DNA from: DAISKN01 sp963716925
GTDB taxonomy: Bacteria > Acidobacteriota > Vicinamibacteria > Marinacidobacterales > SMYC01
Assembly (NCBI GenBank): GCA_963716925.1
Contig: CAVQUX010000014.1
Span: 496,001-560,000, forward strand
Reading direction: 5' to 3'
DNA length: 64,000 nt
The notes under the pieces were generated by a model, which was given only the letters and a program-made list of their open reading frames with translations, searched no databases and had not been told where the DNA came from. Below are positions 35,989 to 45,255 of the stretch, piece by piece. Position numbers and translations under genes: made by a program. Positions within the stretch are counted from its first letter, which is position 1. Every line of letters starts with the position of its first letter.

Positions 35989-37850
35989 CTTCGGTAGAAC
36001 TGCTCCGCCATCACTCGAAACTCGACGGCGAACGACGCGAGCAGCGCGAGAAGAAGCGCCGCCGCCAGGATGCGCTTTCTGACGGAGCATGCCAGTACCC
36101 CCGACCCGAGCGCGAGGAGCGCCGCCGCCCAGTAGAGCTCTTTCTGATATTGGAACAGATCGATGAACAGGTAGCGGAGGAAGTACGCCGCCACGGCCGA
36201 TAGCGCCCAGGCCGAGTAGAGCAGCCGCAGGGGAGAAGGGTCGAGACCGCGCAGGGCGAGGGCGAGGCCGAGAGCGCCCGCGGCGATCAAAGGAATGCCC
36301 AGAAACGATCGCGCCCGCGCCACGGAGGAGTCGACGAGATCCCCGAGCGGGGCCGCGGCGCTCGCCGGGTTGTCCGCACTCTGAGACAGCACCGCTGTCG
36401 CGAGAGCCGCGACCGCCTTCGGGTGGTAGGCGAAGACCGCGAGCCCGAGCGCGAGAATCCCGGCGAAAGCGAGCCGCAGGGCATCCCGTCCGCTCCAGGA
36501 CCCCGCGGTGATGACGGGCCCGAGGAGCCGTTCGCCGAGAACGAGCGCGAGAGCGCAGCCCACGAGAAGGCCCAGGTGCACGAAGCCCGCGGTGTAGGCC
36601 GCGAGCGATGCGGCCATCGCCAGGGTGGCGAGCGCGAATCCACGGGCCCGATCGAGCTTCAGGTTCAATGCGGCGAGGGCGGCTACCGCAAGGAGATCGA
36701 AAAAACATCCCGCCACCGCCGAGAGCTCCAGAAGGAGAAGGCTTCGGGTCAAAGACGGCACCAGCAGGTACGCGAGGGCGGCGAAGAAATCGGCGTTCGC
36801 GTAAGGGGTCAGCCTGCGCGCGAGGTAGCCGAGCGGCAGGAGCGCGAGGGTCGCGAACATCGCGGCACCGAGCTTCAGCCAGAGCTCGGGAGCGTGATGG
36901 AACCGGTTGCCGATGTGAGCCGTGTAGTAGAACAACACCGGATAGGGAAAGACGCGGGCTTCGCCTCCGACCTGCCCGACGCCGACGTTGTGGGCTTGCT
37001 GGTAATCGACGAGTCGGGAATGAAAATCGAGCGCCCCGCGGTGGTAGAGAAGCTCGAGAAGCGTCTCGTGAATCGGCCAATCGAAGAAGTAGAACCGCGG
37101 GTGGAACAGGAGGCTCGCTTTGAACAGGAGCGCTATGAACAGAAGCGCGCGAAACGAAGCGGTCTTCGCCGCGATCCGCGCGATTCCCACGAGAGCGAGA
37201 CCGAGCGAGGCGGCCCAGGGAAGGCGTGCCGTGAGATGTACGAACGCGAACCCGTCGATCCGCGCGAGGATGGCGAGAGCGGCAAAGAGAAATGACACCC
37301 CTGCCAGAGCCACGCGGGCTCGGAGCCCGGCGGCGGCGAAGGCGAGGTAGGAGAGCGCCCCGAGGAGGCCCGCGGCGAGCGCGAGGCTGCGATTGGGGAG
37401 GATCCAGGCCGGCTGCCATCGGAGCGCGGACACCTCGACGGGCTCGGTATCGGCGCGCAGCCGCACGTGGGCCCGCGGGCCCGAGGGGGGGATCTCGAAC
37501 CGGAGGCCATGAAAGCCACCGGATGACGGCGGAACGGTTGCCGAAACCGCCGTGCCGTCGTCGAATCGCAGCGTGAGGCTCGCCGGCGCGCTTCCGCTCG
37601 AACGGGCGACGACCTCGAGCGTGCCGCCTTCCCGTACGAGAAGCGGCAGCGCCGCGCGCGCGCGTCCTTCGAGACGGCGGAACGTCACTTCGCCGTCGAA
37701 GCGAAAGGGGTCGGAGAAACCCTGCGCGTAGTCGCGATCCCCCGGCCCGAGCTTCAGATCGATCGAGGGCGGAAGGAGCAGCGCGAGGCTCAGCGCCGCG
37801 ATCGAGCCCGCCGCCGCGAGGACGGCGCTAAGGGCGTGGCGAACGAGCAT
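35973..37850 (-). CDS. Large multispanning membrane protein, GT-C-like
   Basis: The 625-residue protein starts with a membrane anchor, followed by a beta-rich extracytoplasmic domain (about 35-150) and then about twelve hydrophobic helices. 'FYFFDWPIHETLLELLYH' and 'QQAHNVGVGQVGGEARVFPY' between early helices resemble the acidic first loop of GT-C glycosyltransferases (PMT/ArnT-like), but the usual D-E/D-D pair is not obvious. It may transfer or flip a lipid-linked sugar. Family not confirmed. It overlaps dusB tail to tail. Confidence 0.68.
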   Translation of the reverse strand: MLVRHALSAVLAAAGSIAALSLALLLPPSIDLKLGPGDRDYAQGFSDPFRFDGEVTFRRLEGRARAALPLLVREGGTLEVVARSSGSAPASLTLRFDDGTAVSATVPPSSGGFHGLRFEIPPSGPRAHVRLRADTEPVEVSALRWQPAWILPNRSLALAAGLLGALSYLAFAAAGLRARVALAGVSFLFAALAILARIDGFAFVHLTARLPWAASLGLALVGIARIAAKTASFRALLFIALLFKASLLFHPRFYFFDWPIHETLLELLYHRGALDFHSRLVDYQQAHNVGVGQVGGEARVFPYPVLFYYTAHIGNRFHHAPELWLKLGAAMFATLALLPLGYLARRLTPYANADFFAALAYLLVPSLTRSLLLLELSAVAGCFFDLLAVAALAALNLKLDRARGFALATLAMAASLAAYTAGFVHLGLLVGCALALVLGERLLGPVITAGSWSGRDALRLAFAGILALGLAVFAYHPKAVAALATAVLSQSADNPASAAAPLGDLVDSSVARARSFLGIPLIAAGALGLALALRGLDPSPLRLLYSAWALSAVAAYFLRYLFIDLFQYQKELYWAAALLALGSGVLACSVRKRILAAALLLALLASFAVEFRVMAEQFYRSYLFL

Positions 37851-37858
37851 GGCGCATG

Positions 37859-38929
37859 CTATTCCAGCGCCGCGAGGACCCGCAGCACGTTCTCACCCAG
37901 GACTTTTTGGATCCGCTCCTCGGAGAAGCCGCGTCGGAGCAGGAGCTCGGTGAGAGCGGGAAGGCCGGAGGCGTCGATGGCGGGATCGACGTAGCCGTCG
38001 AAATCGGAGCCGATGGCCGCCGCGTCCTCGCCGCCGACTTCGATCACGTGCTCGATGTGCCGCACCGCTTCTTCGAGGCTGGGCTCGCGGAGCGCGGGAG
38101 GAGCGAGCATCACGCCGACGACGCCGCCTCGCACGGCGACAGCGCGGATCTGATCGTCCGCGAGGTTTCTCCAGCTGTCGTGGACCGCGCGGACTCCGGT
38201 GTGACTCACGATGGGCGGAAGCGTCGTGAGCTCCAGGGCCTCGAAGAACGTCTCTCTCGAGGCATGGGCGAGGTCGACCAGGACGCGGTTGCGGTTCATC
38301 TCGCCAATCAGCCTGCGGCCGAGCTCGGTGAGGCCGCGGTCCGAGCCCGAAGAACTGCCTCCGATGTCATTGTCCCGGAGGTGGACCAGGCCGATGAAGA
38401 CGACTCCGCGCGCCCTCAGCTCGGGGACGCGGCTCAAATCTCCCTCGAGCGCGTGGGCTCCCTCGACCCCGTGGAAGTACGAGAGCCGGCCTTCCGCGTG
38501 GTTTCGACGAATGTCCGAAGCGTCGGTCGCGAGGGACGCCTCTTCGTTCCAGGCTCGGGTCTTTTCGATCTGATGTCGAAGCCGCGCCCATGGAGAGAGC
38601 CAGGTCGCGGGCGGCCAGAGATCGTGAAACGCCTTCAGCCCTGCGACTCCGAAGAACCGCGTCGGGAGCGTGAACGCCGCGGCGTCGAGGCCTCCCTGAC
38701 GCATTCGCGGGAAATCGACGTGGCCGCCCTGGCCTTCTCGGGAGAGGTCTCTCGGCCAGAGAAGCGAGTCCACGTGGAGATCGATGACGATCGATTCCGA
38801 GTGAAGGCGGCGGGCGCCCTCGCTTATTTCGAATGCGAGCGGTGGAGCCTCGAAGCCGGGCTCGAGGTCCATGGCGAAGAAGGCGACGATGAGGACCGTA
38901 AACGCAGCAAGCGCGAGCTTCCTACCCAC
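37859..38929 (-). CDS. Membrane dipeptidase (peptidase M19), signal-anchored
   Basis: GTG 38927-38929 (sharing GTGGGTAG with the moaA stop) gives an N-terminal anchor 'LALAAFTVLIVAFFAM'. The M19 barrel has all canonical ligands: 'VIDLHVDSLLW' (HxD), 'YFHGVEGAHAL' (bridging Glu), 'PIVSHTGVRAV' and 'AAIGSDFDGYV'. It should cleave dipeptides in the periplasm. This is the second M19 gene in the window, and unlike the one at 23424-24599 it keeps the first H-x-D pair. Confidence 0.88.
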   Translation of the reverse strand: MGRKLALAAFTVLIVAFFAMDLEPGFEAPPLAFEISEGARRLHSESIVIDLHVDSLLWPRDLSREGQGGHVDFPRMRQGGLDAAAFTLPTRFFGVAGLKAFHDLWPPATWLSPWARLRHQIEKTRAWNEEASLATDASDIRRNHAEGRLSYFHGVEGAHALEGDLSRVPELRARGVVFIGLVHLRDNDIGGSSSGSDRGLTELGRRLIGEMNRNRVLVDLAHASRETFFEALELTTLPPIVSHTGVRAVHDSWRNLADDQIRAVAVRGGVVGVMLAPPALREPSLEEAVRHIEHVIEVGGEDAAAIGSDFDGYVDPAIDASGLPALTELLLRRGFSEERIQKVLGENVLRVLAALE

Positions 38930-39941
38930 CGCGGGTGTGCATCTCGAGGTGCGGGTCCTTGCGAAGGCGATCGACTTCGACGAGCGCGTCACGCCGAGCG
39001 AGCTCGAGGCGAACCTCCGCGCCGCGGTCCTCGCGGGCGAGCCAGCGCGCGCCCAGTATCGCTTCGAGCTCTTCGTCGCTCGCGCCGGAGCGCAGCTTCG
39101 CCCGGAGGTCGAGACCCATCTGGGCGTAGAGGCACGTGTAGAAGACGCCGTCCGCGGTCAGCCGGCTGCGGTCGCAGGTCCGGCAGAACGGCTCGGTGGT
39201 CGAGGCGATGATGCCGAACGTGGTCCCGTCGGGAAGGCGGAACCGCCGGGCCGGGGCCCAGCTCTCGAGATCGATGGGCGTCGCCGTAGCCCCCGCCCGC
39301 TCCTCGATCCTCCTCAGCATCTCCCGTTTCGAGAACACCCGCTCCGGCGACCATCGGGTCGCGCCGCCGACGTCCATGTACTCGATGAAGCGCACCTCGG
39401 CCCCGACCGTCTTACCGAAGTCGAGGAGATCGAAGATTTCGTCGTCGTTCATTCCCCGCACGAGGACGGAATCGAGCTTGAGCTCGGAGAACCCCGCGGA
39501 ACGGGCGGCTTCGATGCCGGACAGGACGTCTCCGAGCCCGTCGCGCCGGGAGATCTCGCGGAACCGTTCTGGCTTCAGCGTGTCCAGGCTCACCGTGATC
39601 CGGGAGAGGCCCGCGTCTTTGAGTGCTTTCGCCTGGGGCTCGAGAAGAAGACCGTTCGTCGTCAACGCGAGCTCCGAGAGGCCGGAGCTCAGAGACAGGA
39701 GCCGAACGAGGTCCGGGAGGTCGCGGCGCAAGAGAGGCTCGCCTCCGGTCAATCGAACCTTCTCGACTCCGAGCACTCTGAACACGCGCACCGCCCGGGC
39801 CGTCTCTTCGAAGGTCAAGAGATCCTGCCGGGGAAGCCAGATGTAGTCGGCCTCCGGCATGCAGTAGTGGCACCTCAAGTTACAGCGATCGGTCACCGAC
39901 ACCCGGAGACTCCGGAGCGGCCTGCCGAGCCTGTCAGACAG
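38922..39941 (-). CDS. moaA: GTP 3',8-cyclase MoaA, start CTG or frameshifted
   Basis: The radical-SAM site C-N-L-R-C-H-Y-C, 'RLTGGEPLLRRDL' and a second C-terminal cluster ('CRTC' with a later Cys) identify MoaA, which starts molybdopterin synthesis from GTP. The conserved N-terminus DRLGRPLRSLRVSVTDRC is in frame back to CTG 39939-39941, then hits a stop. The only standard start, GTG 39902, would remove it, including the Arg equivalent to S. aureus MoaA Arg17. Removing one T (about 39937) would instead join it to ATG 39949-39951, giving MTPPVDRLGRPL. So the real start is either CTG or the upstream ATG behind an indel. No other moa genes are in the window. Confidence 0.88.
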   Translation of the reverse strand: MSDRLGRPLRSLRVSVTDRCNLRCHYCMPEADYIWLPRQDLLTFEETARAVRVFRVLGVEKVRLTGGEPLLRRDLPDLVRLLSLSSGLSELALTTNGLLLEPQAKALKDAGLSRITVSLDTLKPERFREISRRDGLGDVLSGIEAARSAGFSELKLDSVLVRGMNDDEIFDLLDFGKTVGAEVRFIEYMDVGGATRWSPERVFSKREMLRRIEERAGATATPIDLESWAPARRFRLPDGTTFGIIASTTEPFCRTCDRSRLTADGVFYTCLYAQMGLDLRAKLRSGASDEELEAILGARWLAREDRGAEVRLELARRDALVEVDRLRKDPHLEMHTRGG

Positions 39942-39999
39942 GAGGAGTCATCGGAGCCAGTCTAAAGAGCGTGCGCGGGCGAAGCAAGAACCAGCGGGA

Positions 40000-40028
40000 T
40001 TGACTTCCCTGGGCGGTGGAAATACCTT
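40000..40028 (+). promoter_or_regulatory. Sigma70-like promoter for the D-aminoacylase gene
   Basis: TTGACT (40000-40005) and TACCTT (40023-40028) are 17 bases apart. Transcription would start just before GGAGG (40036-40040) and ATG 40048. Confidence 0.45.
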
Positions 40029-40047
40029 CCGCTCCGGAGGATTGGGA

Positions 40048-41565
40048 ATGCCGCGAAGAATGCTGGTCTCGTTTGTGCTCGCGCTCGGCGCTTGCGCGCC
40101 GCCGCCCGCCGAGCCGCCCCGGGGCTTCGTCCTGGTGAAGGCTTCGGTTCTCGACGGCACGGGTGGAGAGGCGCGCTCGGTGAGCGTGCGGATCGAGGGG
40201 GACACGATCGTCGGCGTGGAAGAGGGAGAGCCGCCCGAAGGTTATGAAGTCATCGACGCCTCGGGGTTCACGCTGGCCCCGGGATTCATCGACCCTCACA
40301 GCCACGGCGACGACGATCTGTTCGAGCATCGAGATGCTCTCGCGGCCGTGAGCCAGGGAATCACCACCATCGTGGTCGGCCAGGATGGGGGCTCCATCTA
40401 CCCTCTCGCCGAGTTCTTCAAACAACTCGAGACCACTCCCGTCGCGGTGAACGTTGCCTCCTACGCGGGCCATGGAACCCTCCGCGAGAAGGTCCTGGGG
40501 GTGGATTTCCGTAGGGCGGCGACCGGGGAGGAGATCGAGAAGATGCGGCAGCTCCTCATCGAGGAGATGAAGTCGGGGGCCCTCGGCCTCGGCACGGGTC
40601 TCGAGTACGACCCGGGGATCTACTCCGAGCGATCCGAGGTCGTGGCCCTGGCCCGCGAAGCCGCCTCCTGGGGAGGCCGCTACATCTCGCACCTGAGGAG
40701 CGAGGACCGGTATTTCTGGGACGCGGTCGACGAGATTCTGGCGATCGGCCGGGAAGCGCGGATTCCGGTCCAGATCTCCCATACGAAACTCGCGATGCAG
40801 AATCTCTGGGGCCAGACGGATCGCCTCCTCGGGCTTCTCGATGCGGCGCGCGCGGAGGGAATCGAGGTGAACGCGGACATCTACCCCTACACCTACTGGC
40901 AGTCGACGCTCACCGTTCTCTTTCCCGAGCGCGACTTCGAGGACCGCAAGGAGGCGGAGATCGCGGTGCGGCAGGTCTCGACCCCCGAGGGAATCCTGAT
41001 TCCCCGCTACAAGCCCGAGCCGGCGTACGAGGGAAAGACTCTCGCGGAGATCGCCGCTCTCCGCGGAACCGATCCCGAGCAGACGCTCATGGACCTCATC
41101 CGCGAGGCCGAAGCGATGAGGGCCACCGGCGAGACCGGCGTCGAGAGCGTGATAGCAACCAGCATGGACGAGGCCGACATCGAGAAGCTCATGAAGTGGG
41201 AGCACATGAGCATCTCGACCGACGGAGCGCTCGACGGCTCGCACCCGCGGGGATACGGGACCTATCCCCGATTTCTCGGTCGCTACGTGCGCGAGCGCCA
41301 GGTGATGACTCTTCCTCAGGCGGTGCGCAAGGCGACGTCTCTTCCCGCGGCGCAGATGAGGTTCTCGAATCGCGGACGCATAGCCCCCGGCTTCAAGGCG
41401 GATCTGGTGCTCTTCGATCCGGAGACGGTCATCGATCGGTCGACCCCCTCCGATCCTCACGCGGTATCGACGGGTATCGATCGAGTCTGGGTCAACGGAG
41501 TTCTGGTCTACGAGGACGGCAAGACGACCGGGCATTTTCCGGGTCGGGCCCTGAAGCGGGAGTAG
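40048..41565 (+). CDS. N-acyl-D-amino-acid deacylase (D-aminoacylase) lipoprotein
   Basis: ATG 40048 with GGAGG eight bases upstream gives a lipoprotein signal (ALGACAPPP). The amidohydrolase barrel shows 'APGFIDPHSHGDDDL' (HxH), 'GLGTGLEYDPGIYS', 'YISHLRSED', 'PVQISHTKLA' and 'MSISTDGALDG', as in D-aminoacylases of the urease superfamily. The reaction releases D-amino acids from N-acyl derivatives. The metal Cys of classical D-aminoacylase ('GCS..P') is not evident. GH116 follows 4 bp downstream. Envelope location is likely. Confidence 0.85.
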   Translation: MPRRMLVSFVLALGACAPPPAEPPRGFVLVKASVLDGTGGEARSVSVRIEGDTIVGVEEGEPPEGYEVIDASGFTLAPGFIDPHSHGDDDLFEHRDALAAVSQGITTIVVGQDGGSIYPLAEFFKQLETTPVAVNVASYAGHGTLREKVLGVDFRRAATGEEIEKMRQLLIEEMKSGALGLGTGLEYDPGIYSERSEVVALAREAASWGGRYISHLRSEDRYFWDAVDEILAIGREARIPVQISHTKLAMQNLWGQTDRLLGLLDAARAEGIEVNADIYPYTYWQSTLTVLFPERDFEDRKEAEIAVRQVSTPEGILIPRYKPEPAYEGKTLAEIAALRGTDPEQTLMDLIREAEAMRATGETGVESVIATSMDEADIEKLMKWEHMSISTDGALDGSHPRGYGTYPRFLGRYVRERQVMTLPQAVRKATSLPAAQMRFSNRGRIAPGFKADLVLFDPETVIDRSTPSDPHAVSTGIDRVWVNGVLVYEDGKTTGHFPGRALKRE

Positions 41566-41569
41566 ATCC

Positions 41570-44182
41570 GTGGAGAGACGCGACGTTCTCAAGATTCTTT
41601 CGGCGGCGCCTTTTCTAGGCTTGCGAACGGTGCCTCAAACCTCGCCGGGTGGCGGGCCGGCGAGCCATCCCTGGCGCGTTTTCGAGGACGCGTTTCTCTC
41701 CGAGATCGCCTTTCCTCTCGGCGGCATCGGAACGGGCACGGTGTCGCTCGGTGGCCGCGGCGAGCTCCGCGACTGGGAGATCGCGAACAAGCCCGACAAG
41801 GGGCGCATGCTGGACAACTCCTTCTTCGCTCTCTGGTTTCGCGAGGAAGGGAGCGCGCCGCGCACGATGATCCTCGAGTCGGAATTGAGACCCCCCTACC
41901 GCGGCGCCTTCGGAATTCCCCGCGGCGGTCTGCCGGGAATGCCCCGGTTCCACCAGGGACGCTTTCTCGGGTCGTACCCTTTCGCTCGGGTCGAGCTCTC
42001 GGACCCTTCGGTGCCGCTCCGTCCCACCCTCGAAGCCTTCAACCCGTTCATTCCGGGAAACGACGTCGACTCCGGTCTTCCCGTCGCCCTGTTCTACTGG
42101 CGCCTCCGGAACGAAGGGCGCTCCCGCGTCGAAGCGACGGTGCTGGCATCGCTCGAGAACGGCGCCTCCTGGAGGGAGACGGGACGCACGCGGAATCGGT
42201 TCCTCGAGGAGGACGGCCTCCGCGGCGTCCTCATGACGAGCGAAAAGCTCCCGCCGGAGCATCCGAACCACGGCACCCTCGCTCTCGCGACGCTCCATCC
42301 CGAGATCACCTACACCGCGCGCTGGGACCGCGGCGAGTGGTTCGACGCCCAGAGTCTCTTCTGGGAGGATTTTTCTCTCGACGGCCGGCTCGAGCCTGTC
42401 ACCGCCTCCGATCCGAGTCCGGAGAACCGGAACGACGTGGGCTCGGTGGGGGCGCTCCTTTCGCTCGAGCCCGGAGAAGAGAAGGTCGCGGCGTTTCTCA
42501 TCGCCTGGCACTTTCCCAACCGGCAGAACTACTGGGTGAAGGAGATCTTCGGCTACCAGGCGGACGCGGCGGGTCCCATCATCGGAAACCATTACGCGAC
42601 CCGGTTCGAAGATGCATGGAGTGTCGCCCGCCACACGGCGACCGGCCTCGAACGGCTGGAGCGCGAGACGAGGGAGTTCCACGACGCCCTTTACCGGACG
42701 ACGGCTCCCGCGGAGGTCCTCGATGCGATCTCCAGCCAGATGTCGATTCTCCGGACCAACACCTGTTTCCGCGCGAAAGACGGAAACTTCTACGCGTTCG
42801 AAGGCACCGGCGACGATCACGGCTGCTGTCCCCTCAACTGCACCCATGTCTGGAACTACGAGCAGGCGCTCGCGTTCCTCTTTCCCGCGCTCGAGCGCAC
42901 GATGCGCGAGGTGGATTTCCAGCACAACACCGACGACTCCGGCTTCATGGTGTTTCGCACCCGCGTCCCTCTCGGCTCGGAGAAGTGGGATTTCCCGCAT
43001 GCCGCGGCCGACGGGCAGATGGGAACGATCGTGAAGCTCTACCGCGAGTGGCAGCTCTCGGGCGATCTCGAGCTCTTGAGGCGGCACTGGCCGCGGGCGA
43101 AGAAAGCGCTCGAGTTCGCCTGGACTCAATGGGACCCGGATCGAGACGGTGTCATGGAGGGCGTCCAGCACAACACGTACGACATCGAGTTTCAAGGCCC
43201 GAATCCGATGATGGGAGCGATCTACCTCCTGGCGCTCCTCTGCGCTTCCGACATGGCTCGGGCGGTAGGCGACGACGCTGCTTCGTCCTACGAGGATCTC
43301 TATCGCCGCGGCAGGGAGGCCCTCGATTCCGAGACCTGGAATGGAGAGTTCTACGTGCAGGCCTACGAGCGGGCGAGGGAGGAAAAGTATCAGGTCGGGG
43401 CGGGCTGCCTCTCGGACCAGCTGCTCGGCCAGTGGATGGCCCACGTCGTGGGAAAGGGGCACGTCCTTCCCGAGGAGCACGTGAGGAGCGCGATCCAATC
43501 CGTCTTCCGGTACAACTTCAAGGAGAGCTTCGCCACTCACGCGAACCCCCAGCGGATCTTCGCCCTCGGGGACGAGGGAGGACTGCTTCTCTGCTCCTGG
43601 CCGCGAGGCCAGAGGCCGCTCCTGCCGTTCGTCTACTCCGACGAGGTCTGGACGGGAATCGAGTATCAGGTGGCGGCGCATCTCATCTACGAGGGCTATG
43701 TCGAAGAAGGCTTCCGCATCGTCCGCGCCGTCAGGAACCGCTACGACGGCGAGCGCCGCAATCCCTGGAACGAAGTGGAGTGCGGAAACCACTACGCCCG
43801 GGCGCTCGCGAGCTGGTCGCTGCTCCTCGCTCTTTCCGGATTCCGGTACTCGGCGCCCGAAAGAACCCTGGGCTTCGATCCACGGAACGAGGGAAGCAAA
43901 TTCGTGAGCTTCTGGTCGGTCGGAGAGCCCGGGTGGGGTCTGTACGAGCAGGAGCGGAACGATTCCTCGTTCTCCGCATCCGTGAAGGTCCTTCGCGGAA
44001 ACGGGATCGAGATAGCGAGGCTCTTTCTGCCTTCTTCTGCCTCCCGGTCTCGAGTGGAGGTGGAGGTCGGCGGTCGGAGGGTCCCGGCCGCGCTCGAGAT
44101 TTCCGACGGGAAGTCTTCGATCGCGCTCGGCGAGGCGGTCCATCTCGGAGCCGGCTCCGAGATACGGGTGTCGATCCTGTAA
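41570..44182 (+). CDS. GH116 (GBA2-like) glucosidase, Tat-exported
   Basis: GTG 41570 begins MERRDVLKILSAAPFLGLRT, a twin-arginine signal. The 870-residue protein has the GBA2 N-terminal beta domain ('AFPLGGIGTGTVSLGGRGEL') and a catalytic (alpha/alpha)6 barrel with 'NCTHVWNYEQALAFLFPALE', 'GVQHNTYDIEFQGPNPMMGA' and 'WNGEFYVQ'. The Asp of 'TYDIEF' aligns with the GH116 acid/base region. The family cleaves beta-glucosides, including glucosylceramide or xylosides. It is probably cotranscribed with the D-aminoacylase. Confidence 0.87.
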   Translation: MERRDVLKILSAAPFLGLRTVPQTSPGGGPASHPWRVFEDAFLSEIAFPLGGIGTGTVSLGGRGELRDWEIANKPDKGRMLDNSFFALWFREEGSAPRTMILESELRPPYRGAFGIPRGGLPGMPRFHQGRFLGSYPFARVELSDPSVPLRPTLEAFNPFIPGNDVDSGLPVALFYWRLRNEGRSRVEATVLASLENGASWRETGRTRNRFLEEDGLRGVLMTSEKLPPEHPNHGTLALATLHPEITYTARWDRGEWFDAQSLFWEDFSLDGRLEPVTASDPSPENRNDVGSVGALLSLEPGEEKVAAFLIAWHFPNRQNYWVKEIFGYQADAAGPIIGNHYATRFEDAWSVARHTATGLERLERETREFHDALYRTTAPAEVLDAISSQMSILRTNTCFRAKDGNFYAFEGTGDDHGCCPLNCTHVWNYEQALAFLFPALERTMREVDFQHNTDDSGFMVFRTRVPLGSEKWDFPHAAADGQMGTIVKLYREWQLSGDLELLRRHWPRAKKALEFAWTQWDPDRDGVMEGVQHNTYDIEFQGPNPMMGAIYLLALLCASDMARAVGDDAASSYEDLYRRGREALDSETWNGEFYVQAYERAREEKYQVGAGCLSDQLLGQWMAHVVGKGHVLPEEHVRSAIQSVFRYNFKESFATHANPQRIFALGDEGGLLLCSWPRGQRPLLPFVYSDEVWTGIEYQVAAHLIYEGYVEEGFRIVRAVRNRYDGERRNPWNEVECGNHYARALASWSLLLALSGFRYSAPERTLGFDPRNEGSKFVSFWSVGEPGWGLYEQERNDSSFSASVKVLRGNGIEIARLFLPSSASRSRVEVEVGGRRVPAALEISDGKSSIALGEAVHLGAGSEIRVSIL

Positions 44183-44187
44183 AGAAA

Positions 44188-44213
44188 AGGCGGGACGCCG
44201 GAGCGCCCCGCCT
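44188..44213 (-). terminator. Intrinsic terminator for the trxA unit
   Basis: On the minus strand AGGCGGG and CCCGCCT form a perfect 7-bp stem, followed by TTTCTTTAC. It lies between the convergent stops of trxA and GH116 and can also stop the plus-strand transcript. Confidence 0.7.
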
Positions 44214-44236
44214 CGATGGCCGCGTCTATCTTCCCG

Positions 44237-44578
44237 TCAGGAGGGGACGGCGACGAGGCTCGTCAGCTTGGCCGCCAGAGTGTCCTTCGGCGCCGCGCCC
44301 ACGAGCTGCTCGACGACTTTCCCGCCCTGAAAGAAAAGAAGCGTCGGGATCGATCGGATGCCGTACTGGGACGCGAGCGCCTGCTCGTCGTCCACGTTGA
44401 CCTTCACGATCTTCGCCCTACCGTCGAAATCCCGCGCCAGCTCCTCGAGCGCCGGAGCGATCATGCGGCACGGTCCGCACCACTCGGCCCAGAAATCCAC
44501 GAGGACCGGCTGACTGGATTCCAGCACCTCTGCTTTGAAGTTCTGCTCGGTGCCGGTTACGTACTTCGCGTCACCCAT
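44237..44578 (-). CDS. trxA: Thioredoxin
   Basis: A 113-residue single thioredoxin domain with the active site W-C-G-P-C and the cis-proline in 'IRSIPTLLFFQGG'. There is no signal peptide, so it is cytoplasmic. ATG 44578 overlaps the TetR stop by 8 bp. This links its expression to the TetR-type regulator and, through the shared control region, to the metal genes on the other side. Confidence 0.95.
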   Translation of the reverse strand: MGDAKYVTGTEQNFKAEVLESSQPVLVDFWAEWCGPCRMIAPALEELARDFDGRAKIVKVNVDDEQALASQYGIRSIPTLLFFQGGKVVEQLVGAAPKDTLAAKLTSLVAVPS

Positions 44579-45194
44579 TACCCGGGTCTCCTTTCCTCAT
44601 CTCGCTCCCCCGTGGAGCGGGTTCATGTAAAACCGATAGCGTCACCTCGACGGCGTCGTTCAGAACGTCGAGCTCGACGCAACACCTCGAAAGCACTCTC
44701 AGGCCCTGGAGGCTGGTCGTGAGAAACCGCGCGAGCGCTCTGGGCTCGCGGCCACGGAGCACCGACGGCTCGGCACGCGAGAGGGCCGCTTCGAAGGCGC
44801 TCTCGAGTCTTCGCAGATTCGCCCGAACCCGGGCGGCCGTTTCCGGATCGTCCTCGGCGAGGGCAACGGCGGTATTGGTAATGAAGCATCCCTTCGCGCC
44901 GCCGCCGCAGGCACAGTCCGAGACCACCTGCTCGAACACGCGCCGTATCCCCTCGCGGGAAGGCCCCTCCTCGAGGAACCGGAGCATATCGCGGTAGAAA
45001 CGCTCCTCGTATCGGTCGAGGGCCTCGTGAAAGAGCTGGTGCTTGTCGCCGAACGCGGCGTAAAGGCTCCCCCTCTGGATCCCCATGGACTGGGTGAGGT
45101 CTTCGACCGACGTCCGCTCAAATCCACGTGTCCAAAAGACTTGCACCGCCCGATCCAACGCCTCGTCCCGGTCGAACTCTCTTGGTCTTCCCAC
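44571..45194 (-). CDS. TetR/AcrR-family regulator
   Basis: The 207-residue protein has the TetR helix-turn-helix at about 10-55 ('FWTRGFERTSVEDLTQSMGI', 'GSLYAAFGDKHQLF') and a helical ligand domain. A Cys-rich stretch 'CACGGGAKGC' near residue 95 resembles thiol- or electrophile-sensing TetR members of the 'GRPREFD' type, so redox control of trxA is plausible. GTG 45194 lies about two bases from the predicted transcription start, so the mRNA is probably leaderless. It is followed without a gap by trxA. Confidence 0.9.
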   Translation of the reverse strand: MGRPREFDRDEALDRAVQVFWTRGFERTSVEDLTQSMGIQRGSLYAAFGDKHQLFHEALDRYEERFYRDMLRFLEEGPSREGIRRVFEQVVSDCACGGGAKGCFITNTAVALAEDDPETAARVRANLRRLESAFEAALSRAEPSVLRGREPRALARFLTTSLQGLRVLSRCCVELDVLNDAVEVTLSVLHEPAPRGSEMRKGDPGNG

Positions 45195-45202
45195 AGCAAA
45201 GC

Positions 45203-45231
45203 AGTATAGCCCTTCTTGACTGAACAGTCAA
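45203..45231 (-). promoter_or_regulatory. Strong sigma70-type promoter for tetR-trxA
   Basis: On the minus strand TTGACT and TATACT are separated by exactly 17 bases. Predicted transcription start is near 45196, directly before the GTG of the regulator. Confidence 0.75.
45216..45231. promoter_or_regulatory. TetR-type operator
   Basis: TTGACTG-AA-CAGTCAA is a perfect 7-bp inverted repeat covering the -35 box of the tetR promoter, the usual place for TetR autorepression. Confidence 0.7.
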
Positions 45232-45232
45232 T

Positions 45233-45253
45233 AACAAGTGGGTGCCACTTGTT
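45233..45253. promoter_or_regulatory. Second palindrome in the tetR/arsR control region
   Basis: AACAAGTGG-GTG-CCACTTGTT is a perfect 9-bp inverted repeat between the two promoters. It matches neither the TetR-box nor the ArsR-box beside it, so another regulator, or a dimer of one of them, may bind here. Confidence 0.55.
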
Positions 45254-45255
45254 TC

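Noticed and set aside
38929..38992. Upstream ATG for the second M19 dipeptidase
   Set aside because: It would overlap moaA by 71 bp and place Arg/Ser-rich shadow residues before the membrane anchor; GTG 38929 is better.
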